Shown one piece after another: positions 47,524 to 56,929 of a stretch of DNA of 64,000 bases. Below the pieces are notes generated by a model. It was not told the DNA's origin. It did not search any database and saw only the letters and a program-made list of their open reading frames with translations. The DNA is from Poseidonibacter antarcticus. Its GTDB lineage: Bacteria; Campylobacterota; Campylobacteria; Campylobacterales; Arcobacteraceae. Each line of letters starts with the position of its first letter. The stretch's first letter is position 1. The DNA is taken from NCBI RefSeq assembly GCF_003667345.1, contig NZ_RCWF01000005.1:62001-126000 (forward strand), written 5' to 3'. Made by a program: the position numbers and the translations under genes.

Positions 47524-48014
47524 TATTTTATCCTTTTAGGTGTTGCTATATAATCTACAAAATAAACACTATCATAATCTTCACTTTTTTTAATATTACC
47601 CAGATAAGATAATATTCCTTTTGCTGCAGTTAATCCTTCTTCACTTTGTGCATCAACTTCTGTTATTAATAAATATCTATCGATACACATCTTTTTTGCA
47701 CCTAAATAGTTTATTTGATAATCAAATATAGACATTCTTTGAAAAATACCTTTTACTTTTGATTCAAGTTCTTTTTCTGTTAAATATTGCTTCTTTACAT
47801 CTTTAATTTTCTTTTTTACTAATGAAACTTTATTTTTTAATACCTTTGTTTCGTTCTTTTTAGTCTGTAACTCTTGAGATATAATACTTTTTTTATTATA
47901 TATTCTATAATACTCAACTAGTGTATAAGAAATAAAAATTAAAGAATAAATAGCTACTAAAATAAAGACTGTTTTATTTATAAAAGATAGTTTTTTAGCA
48001 CTAATACTAATCAT
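47523..48014 (-). CDS. PilO/GspM-like inner-membrane protein
   Basis: 163 residues: one N-terminal helix (about 15-33, VFILVAIYSLIFISYTLV), a basic coiled coil (about 40-90) and a small alpha/beta domain ending DYIATPKR. This is the shape of PilO/GspM/TcpD-type alignment subunits that link the platform to the secretin. Sequence identity is low and the call rests on topology and position between the GspL-like gene and the ATPase side. Overlaps the upstream gene by 8 bases and touches the RCC1 gene. Confidence 0.6.
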   Translation of the reverse strand: MISISAKKLSFINKTVFILVAIYSLIFISYTLVEYYRIYNKKSIISQELQTKKNETKVLKNKVSLVKKKIKDVKKQYLTEKELESKVKGIFQRMSIFDYQINYLGAKKMCIDRYLLITEVDAQSEEGLTAAKGILSYLGNIKKSEDYDSVYFVDYIATPKRIK

Positions 48015-48759
48015 TTTTGACCTTAATAGTAGAGATACACCCTATCATTTTTTTATATTCTATATTATTTTTAGCTAAAATAGTTTTTTCTCTTTTTATA
48101 ATTCTTTTTTCTACATTAAGTTCTCTGTTTAATAATTCCAAAGATTGTTGCTGTGAAAGTTTATCTGCAAATAGTTCTAAACCATAAAAAATTATCCAGA
48201 AACTAAAACAAAAAGTAAATAATAAAGATGAAAGTTTGAAAAAATGTGTTTTATATGTAGTTAGTTCATTTAATGGTTTTATTAATTCTTCTATCTCACC
48301 TAATGATTTGGCAACAACCTCATTTCTTTCATTTTTTGTATTTTCTTTTAAAATATTCTCTTTTGCACTTTTATATTTTGAATTAATTATATAATAAATA
48401 TTTTCAATAGAACCACCACTAGAAAGCATAGCTATATGTTTTGTAATAAGAATAGATTTAATTGTATCATCTATTAAAAAATTCTGATTTATTTTTGCTG
48501 AATATACTGTTTTATGATTAAATAATATTATATATTCTTCATCAGCAACATATATCAAAAATTGATTTTTTAATAAATATTTTCTTGATAAAAGATTTAA
48601 TGAATATATTTCATCATTATCATATCTAGAAAGATATACATTGTTTTTTTTGAATTTTCGATATACAAACATATGTTGTGATTCTTCAAATTCATCTTTC
48701 ATATAAAAAGCTTCACAATCTTCTTTAGTAGGAAAATCGGTAATTACTAATCGTACCAT
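48007..48759 (-). CDS. GspL/PilM-N-like bitopic protein (BfpC type)
   Basis: 250 residues with a cytoplasmic N-terminal domain (about 1-170) that looks like a reduced actin-like PilM/GspL fold, one transmembrane helix (about 178-197, LFTFCFSFWIIFYGLELFA) and a short periplasmic coiled coil rich in Glu and Lys. Proteins of this shape (BfpC, TcpR/TcpD, GspL) hold the assembly ATPase to the membrane. The gene overlaps the ATPase gene by 13 bases, in keeping with tight translation coupling. The fold assignment is inference. Confidence 0.55.
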   Translation of the reverse strand: MVRLVITDFPTKEDCEAFYMKDEFEESQHMFVYRKFKKNNVYLSRYDNDEIYSLNLLSRKYLLKNQFLIYVADEEYIILFNHKTVYSAKINQNFLIDDTIKSILITKHIAMLSSGGSIENIYYIINSKYKSAKENILKENTKNERNEVVAKSLGEIEELIKPLNELTTYKTHFFKLSSLLFTFCFSFWIIFYGLELFADKLSQQQSLELLNRELNVEKRIIKREKTILAKNNIEYKKMIGCISTIKVKND

Positions 48760-50417
48760 AATTCTTCTCCTCTAATAATAGCAGATGCATCTGCTTTTGT
48801 AATAAGACCTTCATAATATTGTGCCATAGAGGCTTTTTCAACAGTCATATACTCAGCTGGGTTTTCAAAATCTCCACCTGAACCTATTTTAAATCTTATA
48901 ACCTCTGCAATAGGGACCCTATCTTTAAAACCAGTATCATTACATTCATTACATCCAACTTCTTTATAGCCACCTTCACCATCTTTAACTTTACAATAAG
49001 GACATAATTTTCTAACTAACCTTTGAGAAACAATACCTCTTAAATTATCAACAATATCTCCTTCATTTATCCCAAGAGAACTAGTCATTCTAGATACTGT
49101 AGCTGATGCTGAGTTCGTATGCATAGTTGAAAATACTAATTGACCTAAATTTGAAGCATTTACAAGTTCTGCTGCAGTTTTAGGTTCTCTTGTTTCCCCA
49201 ATAAGTATGATATTTGAATCTTGTCTTAAAATATCCACAACAGCTTCAGGATAACCATATTTAAACTCTTCGCTAGCACTTGCATATTCTGATAAATCTA
49301 TTTGAAAAAATGATTCATCTACATACTCAACTGGATCTTCAATAGTTACAACATATTGTTGTTGTTTTGCTAATTGATGTAATAATGCATACATTAAGTG
49401 TGTTTTACCAGAACCAACCTGCCCTGTAATTAATATCATTCCATTTGCATATTTTGTAAGATTTGATAATATATCAATAGTCTCTTGAGGATAATTTAAT
49501 CCTCTTAAATTATGTGCAACAACTCCACGCCCACCAATCATTCTCATTACAAGAGAAAAGTTTAATTTTGAGTTTATAAGTCCTAATCTAAACTTAATAT
49601 TTTTTTTACCATATTCATAATTTATTACACCATTAATTGATTCATAATCTGAATCTTCTTGATCAGCCATGGTAACTAATCTTCTTTTTAATGTCTTTGC
49701 AATTGTAATAGGCATTGTTCCCATATCAACTTTAATACCATCTATTCTAAACCATAAAGTTGCATATCTACTTGTTTTCTGAATATGAATATCAGAAGCT
49801 CCAAGTAAAATTGCTTGTCCCATCATCTTGTCAAAATATTTATTTAACTCTTCATCATTTTCATCATCATTATTAGAATCAAAAACAATTTCTCTATCTT
49901 CTCCAAAAACAGAAGATAAAACACCCTCACCTAAAACAACAATTTTATTAAAATAAAATTTGCTTAAGATATCAAAATCAAGATTTACAACATCTCTAAT
50001 ACCCAAAACCTTATTCTTGTTTTTTTTATCTTCTAGAGTAATAATATACATTGTTGTACAGAATTCAAGTTTCTTTTCATCTAATTGAAAAGAGGTATCT
50101 TGATAATGTTCAGATAATTCTTTATATGTGTCATAATATTCATAACCTAAAGAACGAACAAACTGTGCATATTTCTCTTCATTAGCTATTAAATCTCCAT
50201 AGCCACCTTTTAAATTATATCTATTTTGGACTACTTCTTCTATAACGCCAGCTAAGTGTATATCAGTATCATCTTTTTCACCAAATAAATTTATAAATGT
50301 TTTTTTTTGTTTTTCTATTTCATTATTCACATTTTTTAAAGAGAAAAAATTATCCTCTTTTTTATTTAAGTTAAGTTTTGGTGTTTTTTTTAATTTAGAA
50401 AAAATTTTTTTAATCAT
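48747..50417 (-). CDS. Pilus/type II secretion assembly ATPase (GspE/PilB type)
   Basis: 556 residues. After a variable N-terminal part (1-185), the hexameric ATPase core has Walker A GQVGSGKTH (about 332-340), the Asp box TIEDPVEY, a Walker B of NIILIGETREPKTAAE and the His box FSTMHTNSASA. The tetracysteine zinc motif CPYC...CNECNDTGF, found in GspE and PilB but not in PilT, marks it as the extension or secretion motor. It powers pilin addition from the cytoplasm. The Walker B region reads GETREP where most homologues have GEIRDxET, a small departure. It is 10 bases downstream of the platform protein gene. Confidence 0.93.
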   Translation of the reverse strand: MIKKIFSKLKKTPKLNLNKKEDNFFSLKNVNNEIEKQKKTFINLFGEKDDTDIHLAGVIEEVVQNRYNLKGGYGDLIANEEKYAQFVRSLGYEYYDTYKELSEHYQDTSFQLDEKKLEFCTTMYIITLEDKKNKNKVLGIRDVVNLDFDILSKFYFNKIVVLGEGVLSSVFGEDREIVFDSNNDDENDEELNKYFDKMMGQAILLGASDIHIQKTSRYATLWFRIDGIKVDMGTMPITIAKTLKRRLVTMADQEDSDYESINGVINYEYGKKNIKFRLGLINSKLNFSLVMRMIGGRGVVAHNLRGLNYPQETIDILSNLTKYANGMILITGQVGSGKTHLMYALLHQLAKQQQYVVTIEDPVEYVDESFFQIDLSEYASASEEFKYGYPEAVVDILRQDSNIILIGETREPKTAAELVNASNLGQLVFSTMHTNSASATVSRMTSSLGINEGDIVDNLRGIVSQRLVRKLCPYCKVKDGEGGYKEVGCNECNDTGFKDRVPIAEVIRFKIGSGGDFENPAEYMTVEKASMAQYYEGLITKADASAIIRGEELWYD

Positions 50418-50427
50418 ATTTCATCTT

Positions 50428-51444
50428 TTATTGGTATAAAGTTTTAAATGTAAATGTACTAATAACAAGATTAATAACATCCGAGCCAATAATAACTGTA
50501 ACTAACATAGCTATTAACCAAAAAGAAAATCTCCATTGCAAAACAATATAATCTATATTCTTTTCATACAGAGTGTCACATGTTTGATATAGCGCTTTTG
50601 TTACATCAGAAAAGCTTGTTTTACTAAGCTCTGAAAGTTTTATATCTGCTGTAACAATCATGGGAAAATTATATTTTTCAAATACTGTATATAATTTTCT
50701 ATTTTTACTTATGATGTCAGCTAATTCTTTAAAAAAAGGTCGTAAACCCTCTTTGAAATAATCTTTAGATAAAATCAAAGAACATTTGTGAAAAGAAATA
50801 CCTGCACTTAACATACCATTTAAAATTCTAAACATAAATCTACCATCTGAAAAAGCCTGAGTTTTAAAAACTTTATACAATAATGCAGGTTTATATCTTT
50901 CAGTATATAAATATCCAAAAAAAATAAATGCTGTTATAAATATAGAAACAGCCAAACCAGCATATGCAAAATCATAATTAAAATATTTTGGTATTCCTAA
51001 AAATTGAACAACATCAGGATTTAATTTTTTTAATAATATTAAATCTTTATCTAACATACCAAGATATAAAATAAGACTATAAAAAGAAAATATAACAATA
51101 ATCAATGGAATAAAAATTGGGTTAATCATCTTTATTATTAAGTTTGAATTTGCTTTATTAAATGTTAAAACAAGCTTTATCCCAGCAACAGTATTAGTAC
51201 TATTTACAACCAAACTATATTGAAAAGCATTTAAAAACTTATGCTTATGTAAAATAGCTTCTAGCTTATGCTTCCCTATTTCCATATCTTTTATTGCAGC
51301 CATCAATCTTCTTTTGAATTTTGTATCTTTAGTTATTTGTTCACTATACAATATCAATGCACGTCTTGTATTTGAACCATTCTCTAGTTTTGTAACTAAA
51401 TAATCCAATAAAAATTGTTCATAAGGATCAGTGAACATACTCAT
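50428..51444 (-). CDS. Pilus assembly platform protein (GspF/PilC type)
   Basis: 338 residues, two cytoplasmic helical domains and three transmembrane segments (about 108-130, 155-178 and 308-332), as in GspF, PilC and BfpE. The second helical repeat shows FMFRILNGMLSAGISFHKCSLILS, a typical GspF-fold start. It sits in the inner membrane and is turned by the ATPase. Sequence is divergent compared with type IVa PilC, closer in layout to the type IVb group. Two bases separate it from the secretin gene. Confidence 0.82.
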   Translation of the reverse strand: MSMFTDPYEQFLLDYLVTKLENGSNTRRALILYSEQITKDTKFKRRLMAAIKDMEIGKHKLEAILHKHKFLNAFQYSLVVNSTNTVAGIKLVLTFNKANSNLIIKMINPIFIPLIIVIFSFYSLILYLGMLDKDLILLKKLNPDVVQFLGIPKYFNYDFAYAGLAVSIFITAFIFFGYLYTERYKPALLYKVFKTQAFSDGRFMFRILNGMLSAGISFHKCSLILSKDYFKEGLRPFFKELADIISKNRKLYTVFEKYNFPMIVTADIKLSELSKTSFSDVTKALYQTCDTLYEKNIDYIVLQWRFSFWLIAMLVTVIIGSDVINLVISTFTFKTLYQ

Positions 51445-51446
51445 AG

Positions 51447-53123
51447 CTAGAAGCCTTTTATATTTCTAAGAGTAACTACATAAACTATCTCTCTTCTTAC
51501 ATAAGATTTAGAATCACTTCCACCTATTGCAAATCCTTCTAAAGGTAAAACACCTTGATAAGTTTTTGCATCATCATGAACAATAATAGAACCAACAATA
51601 GATGTTTCGCCAAGTCTTATTTCTTTTGAAATATTATAACTTTGGTCATTATATTGTGGTAATTTTATAGTTGTTAAATCAACATTAACTTCATCAAATT
51701 CAATAAGTTTTTTTATACTAGGTGTAATATTTAAAAATATTTTATCTCTAGATATTTTTGCCATTGCAGTTATTGATGTACCTTCTTTTAAAGTATTTAC
51801 AGTTATATCTGATGTTGTTTCATTTGTATCAGTATCTTTTGTTGTTTCGATTTTTTCAACATAATCTGTATTATCAGTAATTGATTGAACTGTTGGAATA
51901 TTATTTTTTAAAACTAATACATTCTTACTATAATTTAAAATTTTCCCAATTTCATTATTTGCAGTAGCTGTTATTTGAAGTAATCTTGTAGCATTATCAC
52001 TAATAAATGAAAAAGCCCCATTTTCTGCTAATCCTCTTGTTACTCCAGTTGCTGCATTATTTTGTCTACTATCTGAAATAGTTCCTATACCATACTCCCT
52101 ACTTTTATTTAGAAGTAATTCTATTCTTTCAAACTCAATTACTGCTTCTCTTGCAAAAGATGATTCATAAGCTTTTGCAATTGTTCTTACAGTATTAGCA
52201 ATTGATTTTGTTGATTTTAGAAAAATTAAACCACTAGCTTTATCTATATGATAAGTTGAAATTTTATCTGTAGAAATTATATTTTTCAACATTTGATCAA
52301 GCTCATCATAAAGAACTATTTGAGAATTATTTTCTAATTTACTTTCACCGCTTGTATCTTCAGATGATGTTTGAGTTAATGATGTTGTATTTGATGATGT
52401 TATATCTAATAATGGTATATTTAATTCAATTACTACATCTTTAAATCGTTGGATATTTATAACTTCTTTATCATAATCAACATCAACAAAAACATCTTTT
52501 GCATGAGCTAAAGAGTTTAATGCATCTTTTAAATTTTTTGAACTAATGCTAATAACACTATTTTGGAAATCATCTCTATTATCAATATAGTTTCCTATAC
52601 TAACTTCATATCCTGATTCTGCTGTAATTAATTTTATTAATTCTTCTACAGAAATTTGACCATTTAATCTAAAAGGAATATGCTCGATTGATCGTTTTTT
52701 TGTTTCACTTAGACTTAAAAGTTTTACTAAATAAATAGATCCATTTTTTTTGATAAATAATTCTTTTTCTAAAACTGCATTTAGATATTGATTTAATTCT
52801 TCAATATTATGAATTTTAATTCTACTTTTTGGTATTAAAATATCACTACTTTTTAAGTAATAAAAATTACCATCTAATATTTCCATTTCTTTTAAAATAT
52901 CAGCTAATGACTTATCTTCTAAAACACTTATAAACTCTTTTGATTTTGTTTTTTCTGTAACCAAAGAATCTGAATATGATCTTTTTATATCTTCATAATT
53001 CTTCTTATCCAAAGATTTCTTTGTTTTAACAATCATATCATTATGAAAACTTTTTGAACTACATCCTACTAAACCAAAGAGTAAAATTGTAAAAAAAAGT
53101 ATATTCCTAAATTTATTTAACAT
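51447..53123 (-). CDS. Lipoprotein secretin (type IVb PilN/BfpB-like)
   Basis: 558 residues. The signal peptide ends in a lipobox (LFGLVGC, Cys about residue 21). Two small N-domains (about 60-230) precede a linker rich in Ser/Thr (about 245-265) and the secretin core (about 325-555), which ends with the family's RREIVYVVTLRNI strand. Self-anchored lipoprotein secretins without a separate pilotin are typical of type IVb pili such as Bfp and R64. It forms the outer-membrane pore for the fibre or cargo. Placed between the large RCC1 gene and the platform gene. Confidence 0.85.
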   Translation of the reverse strand: MLNKFRNILFFTILLFGLVGCSSKSFHNDMIVKTKKSLDKKNYEDIKRSYSDSLVTEKTKSKEFISVLEDKSLADILKEMEILDGNFYYLKSSDILIPKSRIKIHNIEELNQYLNAVLEKELFIKKNGSIYLVKLLSLSETKKRSIEHIPFRLNGQISVEELIKLITAESGYEVSIGNYIDNRDDFQNSVISISSKNLKDALNSLAHAKDVFVDVDYDKEVINIQRFKDVVIELNIPLLDITSSNTTSLTQTSSEDTSGESKLENNSQIVLYDELDQMLKNIISTDKISTYHIDKASGLIFLKSTKSIANTVRTIAKAYESSFAREAVIEFERIELLLNKSREYGIGTISDSRQNNAATGVTRGLAENGAFSFISDNATRLLQITATANNEIGKILNYSKNVLVLKNNIPTVQSITDNTDYVEKIETTKDTDTNETTSDITVNTLKEGTSITAMAKISRDKIFLNITPSIKKLIEFDEVNVDLTTIKLPQYNDQSYNISKEIRLGETSIVGSIIVHDDAKTYQGVLPLEGFAIGGSDSKSYVRREIVYVVTLRNIKGF

Positions 53124-53131
53124 GTAATTCC

Positions 53132-56100
53132 TTATTTAAAATAAAATCCATAATCAAAACCACCTATGTATGTAGGGTATTTTAAAAATAAATTTCCATT
53201 ATTATTATAATTGTCAAAAGACATTTGTTTTGCCTCATCCTCTACTTGTGATATAAATAAATCATTTATATCTCCTATATTATCTATTTTACTAACATCG
53301 TACAAGGATGTATTCAAAATGGGAATAGCTCTTGCTACATTTCCCCAACAGTACATTTGAGTTGAAGTTTCAATACCTGTCATAGTACAAACGTATGGAG
53401 GAGGAGAAGATATAGAGTCTTTATCAACTAATTCTATCTTTATATTATCAATTCCCCAAGATACATTTTCAATATCATTTACTCTTGAGCCTGCTAACAA
53501 AGTTACATAAGTTTGTATAATTGCTTCAAAACCCAATTTAATTTTACCTTCTGAATCTAATTCAAACTCTTTTTCCTTAAAAGAAAAACTATAATCTTTT
53601 GATGATGATAATGACTTTGTATTCTTAATATTTGTTAAATCTTTTGAATCAGAAATAGATTGTAAACTAGAATAACCAGTATTCGCACGATTTTGATTAT
53701 GTACATACCACCAATAATAGTTTTCATCATCAGTTAAAGTACCATCTTTTACTGGTAAATCATTTACAAAGGGAATAAATATATCATCTATATCAATTAA
53801 TCCAACAAGCTCTAATAAACCATTTACTAAATCATATACTGCATTTAACAAGCTTCCTAACCCCAGTAAATTACCTATTAAACCATCTAATAGTCCAGTT
53901 AAAGCTTCACCTAAAGTATCTGATATATCACCATCACCTGTCCAAATATCTATTCGATAAAAATCAAATGTTAGCTTTACCTTTTTACCTGCATAACTTG
54001 AACCAAAATTAAATATTTTACTTACAACAGGATTTGCAGTATTATCATTTGATACAAAAGGATTATTTTCTCTAAATATATCGGTGTCTCCAAATCTTCC
54101 CAAAAAGTTACCTGCTTCTTTACAAGCAATTGGACGAGTACAAGTACCTAGACCAAGTAAACCACAAGAATATTTTTCAGTACAATCTTTATTCTCATAT
54201 ATTGGGATATCAGAATCCAAAGTATTAGATGATAAATAGTTTGTATTCACCACCCAATCATTATATTTTCCATCTACTTTTTGATAGTCATTAACATCTT
54301 CAAAGTCTTCAAGATATATACCATTTACATCAAAGTAAGAATTTATTTCATCATCCTTATTTATTTTACCTGAAGAAAAGATTGATACATTTGAAAATTT
54401 TGCATAAATTTTATCATCTTTTATTATATTTAGTTCATTTAAAGCTGTATTAAATATTGTATTTGAAGAACTATCACATGCATTAAAATTTTTATCTTTA
54501 CACTCTAATAAAGTATTTGTTCCTTTTACCTGTAACTGCATTTTTTCATTAATATATAATATATACCCGTTACCATTATAATCATAATACGAAACACTTA
54601 ATACACTACTACTATTTGGGATATTTAAATCTAGAATACCATTATCATTTGTTCTATAATAATTTCCATCAAGACCTTTTAGTGTAAATTCTTTGCTATT
54701 TACAAAAATTCTATCTTCATCAAATTTTATAGAAGATACTTCTGTGGGTGTAGCAATATTACCAGATTCTCTTTCTCCCCAAATATTAAAGTAATTATCA
54801 CTGTCTAAAGCCCCAAAAGTTTTACTATCTCTTAATGCATATATTTTTTTAAAGGTTTTATCACTTGCTTGAGCGTTACTAGCATTTGAATCTAAAGTAT
54901 AAATTGTTCCTAAATCATTTAATAAAACCCAAGCATCATTTACCATTGCAATATCTTTTAAAGAAGAGATATTTTTATATTTTCTTAAGATTGATGTCTT
55001 ATCAGATATATCAATATCAAAATTTGTATTACTTACATTTCCATTACAATACATATCCCCATCTGTAGAAATACCACATACATTTGTATCATTTAGAGCT
55101 ATTTTTATAAACTTAACTCTTTGTGAGCTGTTATATTGTAAATTTCCATCATCAACTTTTAACATAATAGGTGTATTTAAGTATATACTTTCATCTTCTA
55201 CCCCTGCTCTTTTATTAGTATTTTTTTCCCAACAATAAATATCACCATTTGCAAGTTTACATCCAAAATCTTTTCGCATAACTAAATCTGAAGCATTAGG
55301 TATATAATTTTGAACTTGTTCTTGAGTATATTCTTCTTCACCATATTCCACTTTTTTTGATATTTCAACCCATCTATTCTCTTCATCATCACCACTTTGA
55401 TATATGTATTCAACAGAATCTACATATGCTATATCACCTATGTTTGCTATAATTTCTTGTAAATCATTTTCATCATATTCTTCATCTAAATAAACAGGTC
55501 CATTTTGATAGATATCAAAAGACAAGTCCTCTGATAAGTCCTTTGATAATTTACAATATTTTAATGTTAATTTTTCATTTTTTAGTTCGTAGTATTCTTT
55601 TGTACTAGTAGTGATATCTGTTGTACAATCTTGATTTGGAAATAATATATCTCTTTTTTTATCTGTATCTGTTTCATTTAAAACTTCAACTATTTCTTTT
55701 TGAATGTCATTGTATAAAACTTGAGAACCAATTATAAGTTCATCACCTGTATTGTTTTTTGGTGGAATTGTGTTTACTCTAAATATTTTATTTATATAAA
55801 AGTTATATAAATACTTACTTTTATTATCATATTCATCTATATTTGTAAGTATTGATTTTATATACGCGTTATTGTCTGTATCAAAAGTTACGACTATATC
55901 CTCATTTGTTAGAGGATTTATCTTATCAAAGTCAGTTCCTAAATAATCATCATTTTCAAGTAAATTCCAATTAAGACTTGTACCAGTTTTTGGAACTTTG
56001 GCTTTTTGTAAAATATATTTATTTATTGCTAGTGCTATGTATTCTTCTTTTTGAATTATACTTTTAATATTATTCATCAATGATACATTTGCATTTGAGG

Positions 56101-56146
56101 CAAAGCTAAAATTAATAAGAATTATTATGGAAATTAAAACTTTCAT
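53132..56146 (-). CDS. Giant secreted RCC1-repeat protein with jelly-roll-like domain
   Basis: 1004 residues, the largest protein of the locus. After the signal peptide (ending FASNA) come the shared N-domain (EEYIALAINKYILQKAKVP, the KIFRVNT strand and a Cys pair about 25 residues apart), then RCC1-like repeats (NGDIYCWEKN, DGDMYCNGN and others, about 290-640). A Cys-rich link (ENKDCTEKYSCGLLG...CTRPIAC) leads to a jelly-roll-like domain (about 690-900) with the strand KKVKLTFDFYRIDIW and a closing VSWGIDNIKIEL. This domain is interrupted by about 45 very hydrophobic residues (about 740-787). The end is MYCWGN...YPTYIGGFDYGFYFK, matching the 754-residue paralogue. Likely an adhesin or secreted effector of the pilus system. 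Confidence 0.75.
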   Translation of the reverse strand: MKVLISIIILINFSFASNANVSLMNNIKSIIQKEEYIALAINKYILQKAKVPKTGTSLNWNLLENDDYLGTDFDKINPLTNEDIVVTFDTDNNAYIKSILTNIDEYDNKSKYLYNFYINKIFRVNTIPPKNNTGDELIIGSQVLYNDIQKEIVEVLNETDTDKKRDILFPNQDCTTDITTSTKEYYELKNEKLTLKYCKLSKDLSEDLSFDIYQNGPVYLDEEYDENDLQEIIANIGDIAYVDSVEYIYQSGDDEENRWVEISKKVEYGEEEYTQEQVQNYIPNASDLVMRKDFGCKLANGDIYCWEKNTNKRAGVEDESIYLNTPIMLKVDDGNLQYNSSQRVKFIKIALNDTNVCGISTDGDMYCNGNVSNTNFDIDISDKTSILRKYKNISSLKDIAMVNDAWVLLNDLGTIYTLDSNASNAQASDKTFKKIYALRDSKTFGALDSDNYFNIWGERESGNIATPTEVSSIKFDEDRIFVNSKEFTLKGLDGNYYRTNDNGILDLNIPNSSSVLSVSYYDYNGNGYILYINEKMQLQVKGTNTLLECKDKNFNACDSSSNTIFNTALNELNIIKDDKIYAKFSNVSIFSSGKINKDDEINSYFDVNGIYLEDFEDVNDYQKVDGKYNDWVVNTNYLSSNTLDSDIPIYENKDCTEKYSCGLLGLGTCTRPIACKEAGNFLGRFGDTDIFRENNPFVSNDNTANPVVSKIFNFGSSYAGKKVKLTFDFYRIDIWTGDGDISDTLGEALTGLLDGLIGNLLGLGSLLNAVYDLVNGLLELVGLIDIDDIFIPFVNDLPVKDGTLTDDENYYWWYVHNQNRANTGYSSLQSISDSKDLTNIKNTKSLSSSKDYSFSFKEKEFELDSEGKIKLGFEAIIQTYVTLLAGSRVNDIENVSWGIDNIKIELVDKDSISSPPPYVCTMTGIETSTQMYCWGNVARAIPILNTSLYDVSKIDNIGDINDLFISQVEDEAKQMSFDNYNNNGNLFLKYPTYIGGFDYGFYFK

Positions 56147-56929
56147 TTATTTTACCTCCATATATTTTTCTTCTGTTTCTTCTTCATAATATAGTTTTAT
56201 ATATTTCTGTTCTTCTTCTACTTGAAGGATATATGCACCTACTGCTAAGTTATCAAATTTTTCTTGATCATCAAAATCATTAAAATCTATAGATGTTGAA
56301 ACATTTCCATCTTCAAAAAGTTTTTTGTCATATTCTATCCAATCACTTGCTGTAATGTAATATCTTATAGCTTTATCATTTTTATTACAATAGTTTCCTA
56401 CACTTGGTGAATCACAGTCTTTTTGTATTGTTTCATCATTTTTTAATATATTAAAAATAGTTTTAGCTTCATCTGATTGTAATACTATTTTTACATAAGA
56501 AATTGATGGGTCTACTTTAGTATCATCATTTTCATTTTCTTCTAAATCTTCATCGCCATTAGAAGCAGAAGTATTATCTCTATATAAATCTCTGTTATAT
56601 AAAAGTATAATGTATTTATTTGCATCCAAGTATCCAGGTTTTGAGATTGCATATCTTAGTTGAAGTTCTTTTATATCTTTAAAAGCTAAGTCATCTCCCA
56701 TTCTATTTTTTAATGAAAAATTATTACCTAAGTATTCATCTGTACGCAAGTTCTCAAGTGTAGGGATTTGAAACTCTGTTAAAATATATTTTTCAAAGTT
56801 TTTCGCTATTTTATCTTCTGTTTCTATTAAGTTTTGGATATATAAGACATTTTGTTTTTGTCCTATCATAATATCATTTGCACTTAAAAATGAAAAAAGA
56901 AATAATGGAATAAAGAGTTTTTTAATCAT
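56147..56929 (-). CDS. Exported paralogue carrying only the shared N-domain (260 residues)
   Basis: A signal peptide (MIKKLFIPLFLFSFLSA) precedes the locus-specific domain: EDKIAKNFEKYILTEFQIP, YLGNNF, LYNRDLYRDNT, the Cys pair CDSPSVGNYC, then IRYY and a closing LAVGAYILQVEEEQKYIKLYY. This matches the first 250 residues of both RCC1 proteins, without the propeller. Very acidic overall (EDLEENENDD near residue 130). It is placed directly before the 1004-residue gene with no gap. A domain-only copy next to full-length copies suggests a partner or a minor subunit; no known family. Confidence 0.65.
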   Translation of the reverse strand: MIKKLFIPLFLFSFLSANDIMIGQKQNVLYIQNLIETEDKIAKNFEKYILTEFQIPTLENLRTDEYLGNNFSLKNRMGDDLAFKDIKELQLRYAISKPGYLDANKYIILLYNRDLYRDNTSASNGDEDLEENENDDTKVDPSISYVKIVLQSDEAKTIFNILKNDETIQKDCDSPSVGNYCNKNDKAIRYYITASDWIEYDKKLFEDGNVSTSIDFNDFDDQEKFDNLAVGAYILQVEEEQKYIKLYYEEETEEKYMEVK

